DNA from: Excoecaria cochinchinensis
Lineage: Eukaryota; Streptophyta; Magnoliopsida; Malpighiales; Euphorbiaceae
NCBI GenBank assembly: GCA_947683425.1
Contig: CANTUQ010000007.1
Location: 2,790,001 to 2,854,000, forward strand
Direction of reading: 5' to 3'
DNA: 64,000 nucleotides
Shown here: positions 31,501-43,300 of the stretch, in pieces
How the letters are laid out: every line of letters starts with the position of its first letter
Position numbering within the stretch: the stretch's first letter is position 1
Position numbers and translations under genes: made by a program
The notes under the pieces: generated by a model
Seen by the model: only the letters and a program-made list of their open reading frames with translations
Databases searched by the model: none
What the model was told of the DNA's origin: nothing

Positions 31501-34166
31501 TATACGTAAATTAAATCCTTTTTAAATAGAAGAACTAGAATTATAAAATGTGATAATGTTAAGATCATGATGATGATAGGACATGCTGATGGAACTGAAA
31601 TATGATTAAAATTAATTGTACGTCAATGATTAATTATAATGCAAATAAACATGTAATTACAATTAAATATTTCATTTGTAATACCATAGAAAGACAAGGG
31701 TGTTTTTGCTTGTTCACATGTTCCCCTTCCCATCTGTCCTTTTATATGCAATAAAGATATTGACTATAGATCTCTGTCTTAAATTAAAGAACTTCCAAAA
31801 GATACAGATTTATCTAATAGCTGTAAGAAAAGCATGTTTGAAAAACCACCTGATACAGAAGAATATCAGAAGCCATCAATATGGGATAAGTCAAAAGAGC
31901 AACACCAACATTTTCATCCCCCTGCAGAGGTCAAAAACAATGTATAAAATTAACTTAAATTGATAGAAGCAAATGCAACCTTAACCAAAAAAGCATATAT
32001 ACAGGAAATCCATAGATCATTAGCAAGAGAGACAAGTCAAATATTTAGCCATAAATTTTGAGGGAAAAATGGATCATGAGGTTGGATATTGAATGTCATA
32101 GAGCTATAGATTTACCGCCTTGCGGGATTTCTCTTTGAACTGAATCATTCTGTTTAGCCAACCAATTGGTGTGGCAGAGCTTAGAAGCCACATTAGTTCC
32201 ACATGAGCTCGTACATGAGACTGCACAAATACAGAAGCCTGAAAATAGAAGCCAGAGAAATCAGACAACTAAAAATATAATAACATCAAAAGCTCATGTA
32301 AATGCATAATTATAAAATGCACTAGCATCAAGCAACCATTGTGCATAACCTCGGAAGTGTCAACACCACATGCCAAATAAATTGCTGCTGTGTCCCTTGT
32401 AGCCCTAGATAACTGTTGTGTATCATATGGTAATGTAATCTGTAAGTTTTAAAGAAAATATTCAGAAACTCAGATAGCCAGCATTGTTGTTACAAAAACA
32501 AGAAAATACAGTCTCCGCCTACTCTTTTTTTTTTCAAACAGAACAATTAAATAAAGAAGAGAACTGATTTGAACTTCCATCCAGCTCACTCCCTTAACAC
32601 GAGGTATTCATCATTTTTAGGTCAAAAGATTCTCAAACGTGTCTGTAGTACAATTGAAAGGGACACTTGTCACACCGCTTTAAACAAGCATATGAAAATA
32701 CCAGATTACTTATCAGAGTGCTTTTAACATATAACTGTGTGAGTAAAATTTTCACCTGGCACTGCTGAGTCCGCGCACAAAATATAAAATAATTTAGATT
32801 GATATTGAAAGTGACATCTCATGAAGTTTGTTTAACAAAAGTTCCCTCTTAAATTTGAAAACCTAGCATTGGTTTACATCTTAAGTTGAATGCTTGCTTC
32901 CGGGAAAATATATGCACTAATGCATAAAAAAGGAGGCAATAGCATCAACTTCAAAGCCATTGAACTTACTTTTCAACAAGAAGCATATTTAAGTACAACC
33001 AGTGTAAGAATAAAAGGCACCCAACGATCAATTTACACTCAGGCAATCTTGTTCAATCATTTAGTCAAAACATGATTATTAAAAACATAAGTGCAAGTTC
33101 ACACTTTAAAAACTGCAAGGCTGACAAATAAAGTCGAAACTTCATAGCATGACTTAATGTAATTAGAGCAATGCACATATACATACTAATGCAGCTGACA
33201 AAGCTCAGATTAACATCAAATCCAACAATGAAAATCATTTAACTAATGAAAACAAGGTACCGCGTGGAGGTCCACAATGAAGAAAAGAGTCTCGTACTTA
33301 TTCTGCAAAAATTGAAAAAGCAGCATAACATCAATAAAGCATCTAACAAAAAAGCAATTTAGATAAGGAAAAGACCAATGCCATCATTTTGCAGGTTCAT
33401 TAATCAAACTACTTTGTGTTGAGGAAGAAATCAGCCAAAAGAATAATACTAAGAATAACAATTAATAATTGGTGGAATTAATAGAGGATAAGTTGAACAA
33501 AGTCCAAATGCTTAAACTGAAATAGCATAAGATAACCTGAAGAGGTATCCAATTTTTTATAGCACCAAGATAATTCCCGAGGTGAATAGATCCAGTAGGC
33601 TGGACTCCAGAAACTATCCTTTTCCTGTAAATCAAATCATTCACCGAATCAAAAGTCACATACAAAAAGGTAAAAATTCAATTTCAAACCAATTTCTCAC
33701 GGTACAACATTCCAACCTCATTCTCAACTATAATCATCATTTATTTAATAAAACAGAGTAGTCTTCACTTCAGCTGCTAAAGGATAGTAAATTACTATAA
33801 TTCGGAAATACTTGATATACATTGTCAAATAGAGTAAATTACTTTAAAGAGCTCGAAGAACTCTCCGTAGCAGCGGGTTGCGCAAGGGAGACGCTGCAGT
33901 GACAACGGAAACTACTTCTATATCTTGCATTCTGATGAACAGACCCCGACATTCGCAGATATTCTCTTCGAAATCCACTAAGCGACCTGCTTGGGATGGC
34001 ACTAGAAAGTTAATTTTGAAAAAAGAGCACATATTTGAATATGGACAGAGTTGAGGTAGAGATAGAGATAGAGATAGAGATAGAGATAGAGATAGTACAG
34101 AGAAGAGGCAAATCGAGGAGGAGAGTTGGAGAGAAGCAGAAACTGAGAGAGAACTGAACGCCCCAT
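28507..34166 (-). CDS. OVA4: Tryptophanyl-tRNA synthetase, organellar (OVA4 type)
   Basis: Charges tRNA-Trp in plastids and mitochondria. The bacterial-type class Ic enzyme with a transit peptide has fifteen exons: 34166-34099, 34001-33843, 33624-33537, 33302-33261, 32439-32350, 32238-32116, 31921-31850, 30737-30625, 30508-30487, 30390-30325, 30071-30015, 29207-29161, 29037-28956, 28852-28763, 28650-28507. Together they give exactly 420 residues. The N-terminus MGRSVLSQFLLLSNSPPRF plus a Ser/Arg-rich stretch is the transit peptide. KKRIVSGVQPTGSIHLGNYL carries the HIGH-type signature near 90. Later come DLHAITLPYDT, SHVRAHVELMWLL, FVPVGEDQKQHLELTRELAE and SLTDGLAKMSKSAPSDQTR, with KMSKS at 281-285. 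KIKRCKTDSFAGLEFDN and YQAMGFLRR complete it. One exon is only 22 bases. The first two exons are my reconstruction (see findings); an internal ATG at 33952 is an alternative start. Confidence 0.93.
29295..29690. repeat. Diverged tandem duplication (~200-base unit) inside an OVA4 intron
   Basis: Two neighbouring copies (about 29295-29505 and 29506-29690) share AACAGTAAGT, then GGAGACCCA.CTCC, GAGTTATTCAG, ACTTTTCATCTATT, ATTACACTGAAA.AAGACC and TTGAACATT in the same order. Both lie in the 807-base intron between the KMSKS exon and the RCKTDSFAG exon. Confidence 0.75.
34057..34092. repeat. (TAGAGA)6 hexanucleotide microsatellite in OVA4 5' intron
   Basis: Six perfect copies of TAGAGA, reading TCTCTA on the coding strand, lie directly behind the proposed first splice donor. 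The unit is a multiple of three, so length changes alone would not alter a reading frame. Confidence 0.9.
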
Positions 34167-35319
34167 TATAGTTGCCTCCAGGCCGCCGATTTCTGTTCAA
34201 AGGTTTTATTTTATCCGATGGAAAGATGAGGGGTTTCGGCGCTGAGCCTCTGAATATCAATAGTAGTCACAATGCACGGTAGCGATTGCCATAGCAAGTT
34301 GCAGCCGTTGATTCCATTGACCATGCGATCACAGAGTTGACAAAATTAACAACCATTAGATTTGTTTATTTTCTACTCGATCCTTTTTCTTTTTCAACGT
34401 TTTTCAGTTTGATTCTAATTATCTCTTTTTATATCCGTAATAACATATGATTATGAGGAGTAAATGCAGAGGTGTTAAATTATTTTGGCCAATTTGTATG
34501 CAAAAATTGATTAAATTTGGTCTGATTTGTAAATTTCGCTATAAAATGTAAATGGTTTACTAATGGCATTGTTTTATTACTCATTTATATATCTATGGTT
34601 TTTACTCACATTTATTCCGTATGTAAATGACCCGTTTGTGACATGTAAATGATTTGTTGGTGGCCAACACTATTAGAAATTCTTTTTAGTGGAACACAAG
34701 ATCTTTTTATTTATAGGTCTGAAGGCGCGAGTCATAACAGTTTAAAGATAAATTTTATGTATGATCACGATAAAATTTGTCCGATGAAAAAAATTTGTCA
34801 AGAGACTAACAACAATCAAATAAGTTAAAAGAACAAAATGCGTAAAAAGAAATTTTAGAAAGAATGAGTTTAGATGGAGCTTACCTCGTGCAATTGAAGG
34901 TTCTTATATGGTGTGCGTCAACTCCATTAAATGAGACTGGTTATTCATATTAGCTAACAACGGGTAACCGACTTAAGAGTTAAGATGAGAGTAACATCTT
35001 AAGTAATTCAATTTTAATAAATTGATAAAAGTAGCAAGAAATAATTTAGTTACAATTGAAATATTTCGAAATAAGTATTTTGAGTTCAAATTAGTTATTC
35101 TATTGAAATAATTTAGTTATAGTGAAATCATGATGTATACTTTTGAGCAGGCAAATTCAGCTTCAATCGATTCGTAACGATCAAAATTATTCCACTAAGT
35201 TCTCTGGATATTTTGCCGCGGAGAAGCTTTAACGGCGGGTACATACTAACCGCATAAACATTTTTGTGCCTTCCCAAAAACAGATAGAAACATCCAGAGG
35301 AAAACCCAGTCCAATAAAA
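34167..35319. other. Divergent promoter region between OVA4 (-) and CRBN (+)
   Basis: About 1.15 kb separate the two start codons. The sequence is AT-rich with no open frame of note. It should hold the promoters and leaders of both housekeeping-type genes. A GC-richer patch at 35.21-35.25 kb (TTTTGCCGCGGAGAAGC) lies just upstream of the CRBN leader. Confidence 0.5.
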
Positions 35320-38300
35320 ATGGATGACGAAGGAATTCTCGAGGCAGAGAGGTACCAGATCGCTCAGATTCGAGAGCTTGAATTCGAGGAATTACAGGTT
35401 GAAGAAGTGGACGAAGACAACTCATCGGACGATGATCGTGACGCCGCGTAAGTCACCATTTCGATTTCTCTGTACTCTTACATTTTAACCTCTTTTCACT
35501 TCAACTTCATGCTTTGGCTATTTATTTAGGAATTAGGGTTTTTGCACTTTCAGTTTCGATGCTCCAGCTCGTCCTCTTCGGGCCTTTATTTTTTTCTTTT
35601 AGTTTTTCACTCGTTTCTGAAGTTTTATTTTGAATTGAAACAATAATTGATAAGAAATTCAGACTAAAAAAGGTTCTGATTAGATTTTCCTTGACTTTGT
35701 TTCCCTTTTTCTTTCTTTTGAAAGTTGTATCAGTGCAATTGTACTGACGATTTGTTCATCGTTTTATGGTGATAGAAGGTTTTTCTTTTCACACTTATTC
35801 GTGTTTTTACTTGCTTGACGATCAATAAATGAAGCCTAAAATAATCGTTATAACAATGAGATTTCGGTACCTAATTTAGTTCATGACCACCTCTTTACTG
35901 CTGACAAAGATCGAAGGATTAAATATCTATTAGATGGCAGATAATTTTTCTGATTGCAATTAGTGTTGATGATTTTGGTTGCCAATGGAGTTTGTGCGCA
36001 GTTTGGAACAAGATGTTCTATACATGTTGTCTTTACGCTTTCCTGTTCTAAGATGAATTTACCTGTCTTAATTTGAATGTTTCCCAGTTAACTGTTGCAG
36101 TTTAAAATTTAGGAAAACATGTTGCATTGTGCATTTTAACTGGGTTCGTTAATTGACTCTTTTCCATTTTTATTTTTATTTCAAATGTTCAGGTCCAATG
36201 AAATTTTATGAATAATAATTTAGATCTTTTATCTTTTTTCAAAACGGGTTTTGTGAAAATTCTTGAAAAGGAAGTATGTTCACTATAAAAACCAAATTCT
36301 TGCGTCAATTGCCGTTGGCCCTAATAGTTTTTTCATGTGGCTTGTCAATTTGTTGTGTGATTTTAATTTCTGCTACATTGCGTTAGTTTTTTAGTAATTT
36401 CCTAACTTTGCTATTTGCTCTCCATTCACACCCAAAGTGGCTCTGCTTCATCAGATGAATATACTTTTAATACCCGCTTGGCTCCATTACACACCTATTT
36501 GGGCGGTAAGCATGCATCTGAATACACTCCCTTTTCTTTTGCCAAGTGGTATGGAGGTATATTGTGTTCAAATTTCTTACAAGTTACAGTTTCACTTGCC
36601 TATTTCAGAGGTTGAAGATACTCACCACAGATTGGCTTTCTTAGATGGTGGTGCCAAATTTATTCTCCCATTGTTCTATCTTGAAGGTACAAATGAAAAT
36701 AATTTGTTATGTTTTCCCTTCACCATGCTCTTTGGCGTGGTTGCATCCGTACATATAAAATTGGTTATTGATGTGATCTGTGTCAACCACTCATTGCCGC
36801 AATCATAATCTGAAAAGTTTGAATTCCTTACATAATAGTATGTGAGATTTTATGCATGCAAAAGTGCGTTCACAACAAAAGCACAATGTTTTTTTTTTTT
36901 GTTCTCCTATATCTGTAGATTTACAAATATGCTTTATTATGTTTTTCTTTTGAATCCTTTGGGATGCCTTCTTCCATTGTAATCCTTTTCCATTTGGTTG
37001 GAGTATCCTAAACTTGCAGTTTTGTATTTGTTAGGTGTTGTTCTTTTCCCAGGAGCCATCCTTCCTCTTAGAGTTGTTCAATTCAATTTTATATCTGCCA
37101 TTGAGAGGGCACTGACCCAGGTTGATGCTCCTTATACTATCGGTGTGGTAGGTGAATAAACCATTGGAAATTTTATTTTCCTTATGCATGTGGGATTTTT
37201 CTCTCTGTAGAATGAAAATAAATTGTTTTCCTTCTAAACTTAAAAAAGACTTGAAACTTTATCCAGGTTCGTGCTTACAGGGATCGTGATACTGGCCGAT
37301 TAAGGTTTGCAACTATTGGGACAACTGCTGAGGTATGATCACTAAATCCTACAGTCACATAATCATAAGTTCAGAAGTGACTCCGGGAATGTAAATTTCA
37401 TTTTACCACTATATCTTTGTCTGGGCTAATTGGTAGGCATTAGGATACTCAAGATCTGTATGCAACTATTTATGATGTTACATGTACAGAATAGCTTGTG
37501 GAACTTATAGTATTGAATTTTCAGATACGACAATACAGACGGTTAGAGGATGGGTCACTGAATGTGGTTACTCGTGGGCAGCAGCGCTTTCATCTAAGAC
37601 GCCGTTGGATTGATGTGGAAGGAGTGGTTGGACTATATTTATTTGAAAGAATTGTTTGTTTTTTCCTTTTAGCTACATATATAATTATTGACTAATTTGG
37701 CTTAAATTTTTCATCTGTTTAGCCATGTGGGGAGGTTCAAATTATCCAGGAAGATGTACCATTAAGGGCACCAAAGGATGCATTTGGAAAGCTGGTGCCT
37801 TTAGGTAATTCTTATGGCCGTAATGTCTCACATGCAGTGCCTTCAAATGTCTCATCGCATGAACATGGAGATGACGATAATTTTTCAGTTAACTCAGAGG
37901 AAAGCTTTGAGAGTGAACTTTCCCTAGCTGAAAGGACAATCCATCAGTCTGCCATTGATTCATTTGGTGGCTATGACATGATGGATCAATCAACAAGCAG
38001 TGATGATGACAGATTTGAGACGGAAATTAAATTTACAAAATCCCACAAAAGTGATCATGACTCTGTCGGTTCATTGCATCCAGACCATGAGAAGAAAATG
38101 AAGAAGACCACCTTAGAAACTCTGCACAGTGCTATTCCAGGAGAGCAATCTTATAAAGGGGAAGGGTCCAAAAGGTGCTGGAAAAGAATGGATTTAAGCC
38201 AGTTTCGTACAGTTCCGAGAGCATTTTGGCCCTATTGGGTGTACCGAATGTATGACTCCTATTGCCTGGCTCGTAGGGCTGCAGGTACTCCCAAAATCAA

Positions 38301-39669
38301 TCACAAATTCACGGTTGACTTATCACACAATATGTTGTTCAGTTGCTTTCACTGTTCCAGTGGACATGAATTACTATAGTTTTACCTGTGGAAGGTTAGG
38401 AAGTAGTCTGATGAGAAGTAATATGTTGCGTAGTTTTATTTTTATCTGAGTTAAATTTTAAAGATAGTCTGAAGCAACTTTAATCTGCTGAGAATTACTT
38501 CCAAAATGTACGTTGAAGAACTTTTCTGTCATTGCACTTCATTATGCAGTTATATTTGGCTACTTGAGGGAGAGAATAAGAGATGCCTTCTTTCTACAGT
38601 TTCTTATGGCATAATTACTTGTGAACTTGAATCACCATTGTCTTTCCAACTCAAATATCACTTTTTTCTTTTAACATTTTGCAGATATGTGGAGACAGAT
38701 AATTGGGGCACCAAGCATGGACAGTCTTGTGAAAAAACCTGATCTTTTATCATTTTATATTGCCAGTAAAATTCCTGTATCTGAATCCACAAGACAGGAG
38801 CTTCTTGAGATTGATGGCATTTCATATCGCCTGCAACGGGAAATCGATTTACTTAAAAGTTTTGATCTTGTTCGATGTAAAAAGTGTCAGGTAGAAAGCA
38901 GTCCTCTATCTCCATAGTATATGGCTGTTTCCTGTTTGTGCTCATGCATCTGTGTTATTGCTTGTCCTTGCAGTAATACACTTGCATTCACACTTTTCTC
39001 CTCCTCCCTACCCTGTGCCTGTAGTAGGCACCCACACTTGTGCTTATATTCACACATACATGCACACCCAAGTAAAAATGTAAATAAAAGGGAAATCCAT
39101 GTTGGAAGTGACGCAGTGATCCTAAGCTTACCCTCTGGTATCTTTGTCAGTATTTATTATATTTCTTAAGTTTCTTCATGCAGAATGTGATTGCCAGGCG
39201 GAGTGATATGTTAGTGATGTCTAGTGAAGGTCCTCTTGGAGCCTATGTGAATCCTTATGGCTTTGTGCATGAAATAATGACTTTCTATAAAGCAACCGGC
39301 CTAGCACTCGTGGGGAGAGCAGCTGAGGAATACAGCTGGTTTCCTGGGTATGGATTTTTTGTAATTTGTTTTTTGAACTCCATAAAGGGTGTTCCAAATT
39401 CACTAGCTCCTATTTTATGAAAGTTGGTTCAGTGGTTAGTAATAGTTTTAGAGAGTTGATTACTGAGGATTAGAAGGATAACACAAGATTGGTTAATTGT
39501 AATGTGGTGCTTTTCCTTTGCCATATTTTGCAGGTACGCATGGACAATAGTGGACTGTGCTAATTGTGAATCGCAGATGGGGTGGCTTTTCACAGCCACG
39601 AAGAAGAAATTGAAGCCACAATCTTTTTGGGCAATCCGGAGTGCCCAGGTTGCTGATGGCATACACTAG
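35320..39669 (+). CDS. CRBN: Cereblon homologue: LON N-terminal domain plus CULT domain
   Basis: Predicted substrate receptor of CUL4-DDB1 E3 ligases. Ten exons (35320-35447, 36438-36505, 36609-36686, 37035-37147, 37267-37332, 37525-37626, 37723-38284, 38685-38890, 39184-39347, 39534-39669) join in frame to 540 residues. An acidic N-terminus (MDDEGILEAERY...) precedes the LON domain, which contains LPLFYLEGVVLFPGAILPLR, YTIGVVRAYRDRDTGRLRFA and GQQRFHLRRRWIDVEG. A Ser/Asp-rich insert follows at about 205-350, longer than in animal cereblon. The CULT domain carries Zn ligands C437/C440 (RCKKC) and C504/C507 (CANC). Its tri-Trp cage is W493, W499 and W513 (EEYSWFPGYAWTIVDCANC...GWLF), with spacing identical to human W380/W386/W400. 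The protein ends SAQVADGIH. The likely Arabidopsis counterpart is At2g25740, from memory. Confidence 0.96.
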
Positions 39670-40364
39670 GTTCATAATTTTCTGCCTGCTCTGAACTTGT
39701 GCCCCTCTAATGAGCTTGCCCTGTATATGTAACCAGTTTTTGTTTTCTCACCTTGACTTTCTCATCTATGAGACCATACGAGTTTGATCATGTAAATTCA
39801 TGGTACATAAGCTTAAACTACTGCCGGAAACTTGATACCATAGTCACGCAAGTTAGATTAGCTGGACATCAGTTTGTGAAATTGACTTGACAATTTACAT
39901 ATTTCCCTCTTCCCTGAGCATTATATTGGATGGCCTGAAAGAAGCTAGATGCAATTGGAAAGTGCCTGATATTGCCTACCATAGATCCCACGCTGATACT
40001 TGGATAGCAGTTTGACACATCAAACACGAACAGAAGACCCGAGCTGAAAGCCCCAAAACCAAGTATGTTCCAAGCATGAATTAGCCCTTAATCATATCTT
40101 ATTATAGCATTTCTTGAGATATATGTGGAACTTGCAATTCATTTGAGTAGAGTGAAAAATAATAAATAGATAATGGACAGCATTTAAAAAGCACAAGCTC
40201 TGATATAAACACGAGAGAAACCTTACTGGCTGAAAACTGAAACTAACAATTAATAGAGGATTGAATTATGAGCCAGTTGTTACAAAATGGAAAAAAATAC
40301 TAAATGGCACAAAAATAGCTAAGAGCATGGCAGGCTAAAAAATGTGTTCAGCTATACTGAAGAT
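39670..40364. other. Convergent gap: 3' UTRs of CRBN (+) and NADP-ME (-)
   Basis: About 0.7 kb with no coding signal. It probably consists of the two 3' untranslated regions facing each other. Confidence 0.5.
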
Positions 40365-43300
40365 TTAACGATAGCTTCTGTAGATTGGGCTGTACATGCA
40401 GCTCTCTGCAAACTTGACAAGATCCTTGGGACGTGGAAGACGAGATGCGAGACCTATAACATAATTAACAAGAGTATGATTACTGCATCTTATATCATTG
40501 CCTGTGCAAGGAAGCTTGATAATCAGAGAAGAAACTCACCAAGTTCATATGCTTTAGCAGCAACATCAGCAGCAATATGGGCAGAAATTTTACGGATGTT
40601 GGAAAATGGGGGGTAAATCAGACCCTTGTCGAAGTTTTCAGGTTTTACTTGTGCAGCCAAAGCTTCCGCTGTTGCAAGAAGAAGAAATAAGAATAGTTAA
40701 GACACAAACCTAGAAGCATTGTTAACATAAAAAAATGTACATTTAATAGCTTCTTACAGGCTGCCAAAAGCATGTCATCTTGCACGCGAATTGCACCAGA
40801 CATGATCAAACCCAAACCAAATCCTGGGAATATGTAAGCATTGTTTGCCTGAAAAATATATTGATGTGAGAACAAGCGAACATTATAATAAATTTCTGGA
40901 GCAAATATAGCTCAGGAAAAGTTTAAAACCTGGCCAGGCACAAAAATTTTCCCATTGTGTTCAACAGGGTCAAATGGACTTCCACTGGCAAAAATAGCTC
41001 GACCCTGCAGGTTGAAAAGGATCGTAATCAAGATGAAGGCATCGTCTGCTTTTTTTTAAGTTTATCCGCATTGTAGCAGTTTTATATGCATGGTGTGAGA
41101 TATTGTATGCAATATTTCAGGGGAAAAAAGATAGTTTTACCTCACTCCATGTATAAGCTTCTTCTGCAGTGCACTCGGATTGTGAAGTAGGATTGGAGAG
41201 AGCAAGAATTACCGGTTTCTGCATGCAAATGACAGTATGATTAGGCCAAATAACATTTTGAGTTTGTTTTTGTGAGTAAGAGACAGAGATGGAGAAAACG
41301 AACCTCATTGAAGGATGCCATGGCCTCAACCACATCCTTTGTGAATGTTCTTCCAACTCCAGATGATCCAACCAACACTGTTGGCTTGATTGCCTATGAA
41401 ACCAGAATCACAAGGTACATTTAGAGGACAATCTTTTACAAAAGATCTTCAAACAAAAGTAACTCGTAATATAAGACAGTTCTCACACCTTCACTGCATC
41501 CAAAAGCCCCTTGACAGGTTCGTGATCATGAGCCCAAGGCTTCTTGAAGTGTTGAAGAGACTCTTTACGAGAGCTAACAATCAGGCCCTGTACCAACATC
41601 ACATATTAATACATAAAAAACCATCTAAATCAGAATTGGCTGCAAAATATAGCAAGGAGTTTAGACCACATCTGTAGTACCTTTGAGTCAACAAGCCAAA
41701 TCTTTTTGCGGGTTTCTTCAATTGGGATTTCAGTCTGAAGAAATAGAAAGGGATTAATCATAGACATAACAAGAAGGAAGTGAATCTTTAAAAGATAATA
41801 AATAGATAAAAATAGTAACTCTGTACCTGTTTTGATATCTCAAGAGCAATAAGCTCAGCTATACCAGTACCAGCCTGCAACATCCAAATGCCAAAATTGA
41901 GAAACAAGAGAATCGCATATGCATAGATGAACAGAACCTAGATATATACTTTATTTACAGAAAAATAGAAGTATAAAATATGAAAAATAAGAAGAATAAA
42001 CAAAGTTTTGATGGCATATGGTATTCGAGGCTCACCTCTCCAGCACCAAGGAATAAGAATCTATGATCAGCCAAGGTTCCACCAACTAGTTTCAGTGCTG
42101 CAAGAAGTCCCGCTAGCACCACAGATGCTGTACCCTGCAATGGATGAGAAAATTTACAATAAGAGAAAGTCCATCAAGAATAAAAAAAACAAATAGATCA
42201 TTAATAGAACAAGTAGCTATAACATTTTTACCTGGATATCGTCATTGAAAACGAGATGAGATGGGCTGTATTTTGCCAGAAGCTCAAAGGCGTTGTGGTT
42301 TGCAAAATCTTCAAACTGAAAAGAATGTTTACATTACTATACAACAGATTGATAAAAGTAACTAATTTGCAACTAACATATAGTTTTTAATAACTTACCT
42401 GGACAAGGACCTTCTCTCCATAGTTCTGCTTAACGGCAGACATAAACTCCTCTAGAAGTTCGGCATATTCCTAAACCACAGCAGAGAACCCAACTCAGAA
42501 ATGAACAATAAGGACAACAGAAAAAATCACGAGTTGCAAAGAGGAGAAAAAGTAATATCAGTAAACCTGTCCAGTTGCCCTCTTCTGTCTAAGGCCAATA
42601 TAAAACTCATCATTCAACAATTGCTGATTGTTTGTGCCAACATCAATCGTGACAGGCAAACACTGAAAATATCAAAGCAAAAAGTGTGGCAACTCAGTAA
42701 CTAAACTCAGGAAGGATATACTCTGCTGATAAATGTAGATATCCTACAGATGATCTATATGTATATATATATATATATATATATGTTTATAATGAGTTAG
42801 GCTTAGGGAATTATTACAAGCAAGTTCGTGGATCTTTCTCTAATGCTAAGCACAAAGTGAAACCAAATAACAGAGAAAATAATAACAAATATAAGGTTTT
42901 ATTAAGCTTACAGCTGAGGGACGTATTCCTCCTAATGCAGTGTATAAGGAGAGCTTTCCTACAGGAATTCCCATTCCCTGGAAATGACAACAAAGACAAG
43001 TTGACATTAAAACTGAGATAGTGAATTCAGCTTCAAAGAGACTGAGATAAGCATGAATTAAGTCATGAAATAAAAATTTGCATATATATTAAGCAACGAG
43101 TTCAGGCATCATTACCTGGCAACCAAGATCACCGAGTCCCAAAATACGTTCACCATCAGTAACAACAATAACCTGTATATTTCTCTCTGGCCAGTTCTTC
43201 AATACTTCAAGAATCTTGCCCCTGAAAAATTCCACTAGTCAGTATCTTCTTGGATATATTAGGCAATTCATGAAATATGAATGCTATAACAATGCCATAC

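Noticed and set aside
34002..34098. A frameshift or pseudogene at the OVA4 start
   Set aside because: A GT-AG intron at exactly these positions restores frame and gives a complete 420-residue protein, which explains the break more simply.
33844..34260. 138-codon minus-strand frame starting MIFRGSAPK at the OVA4 5' end
   Set aside because: It is in a different frame from the transit-peptide exon that joins to KKRIVSG. Its LSLSLS run is just the TCTCTA microsatellite.
39184..39669. Yippee or MsrB-like stand-alone gene for the CULT segment
   Set aside because: The exons continue in frame from the LON-domain exons, and the full 540-residue product is a standard cereblon.
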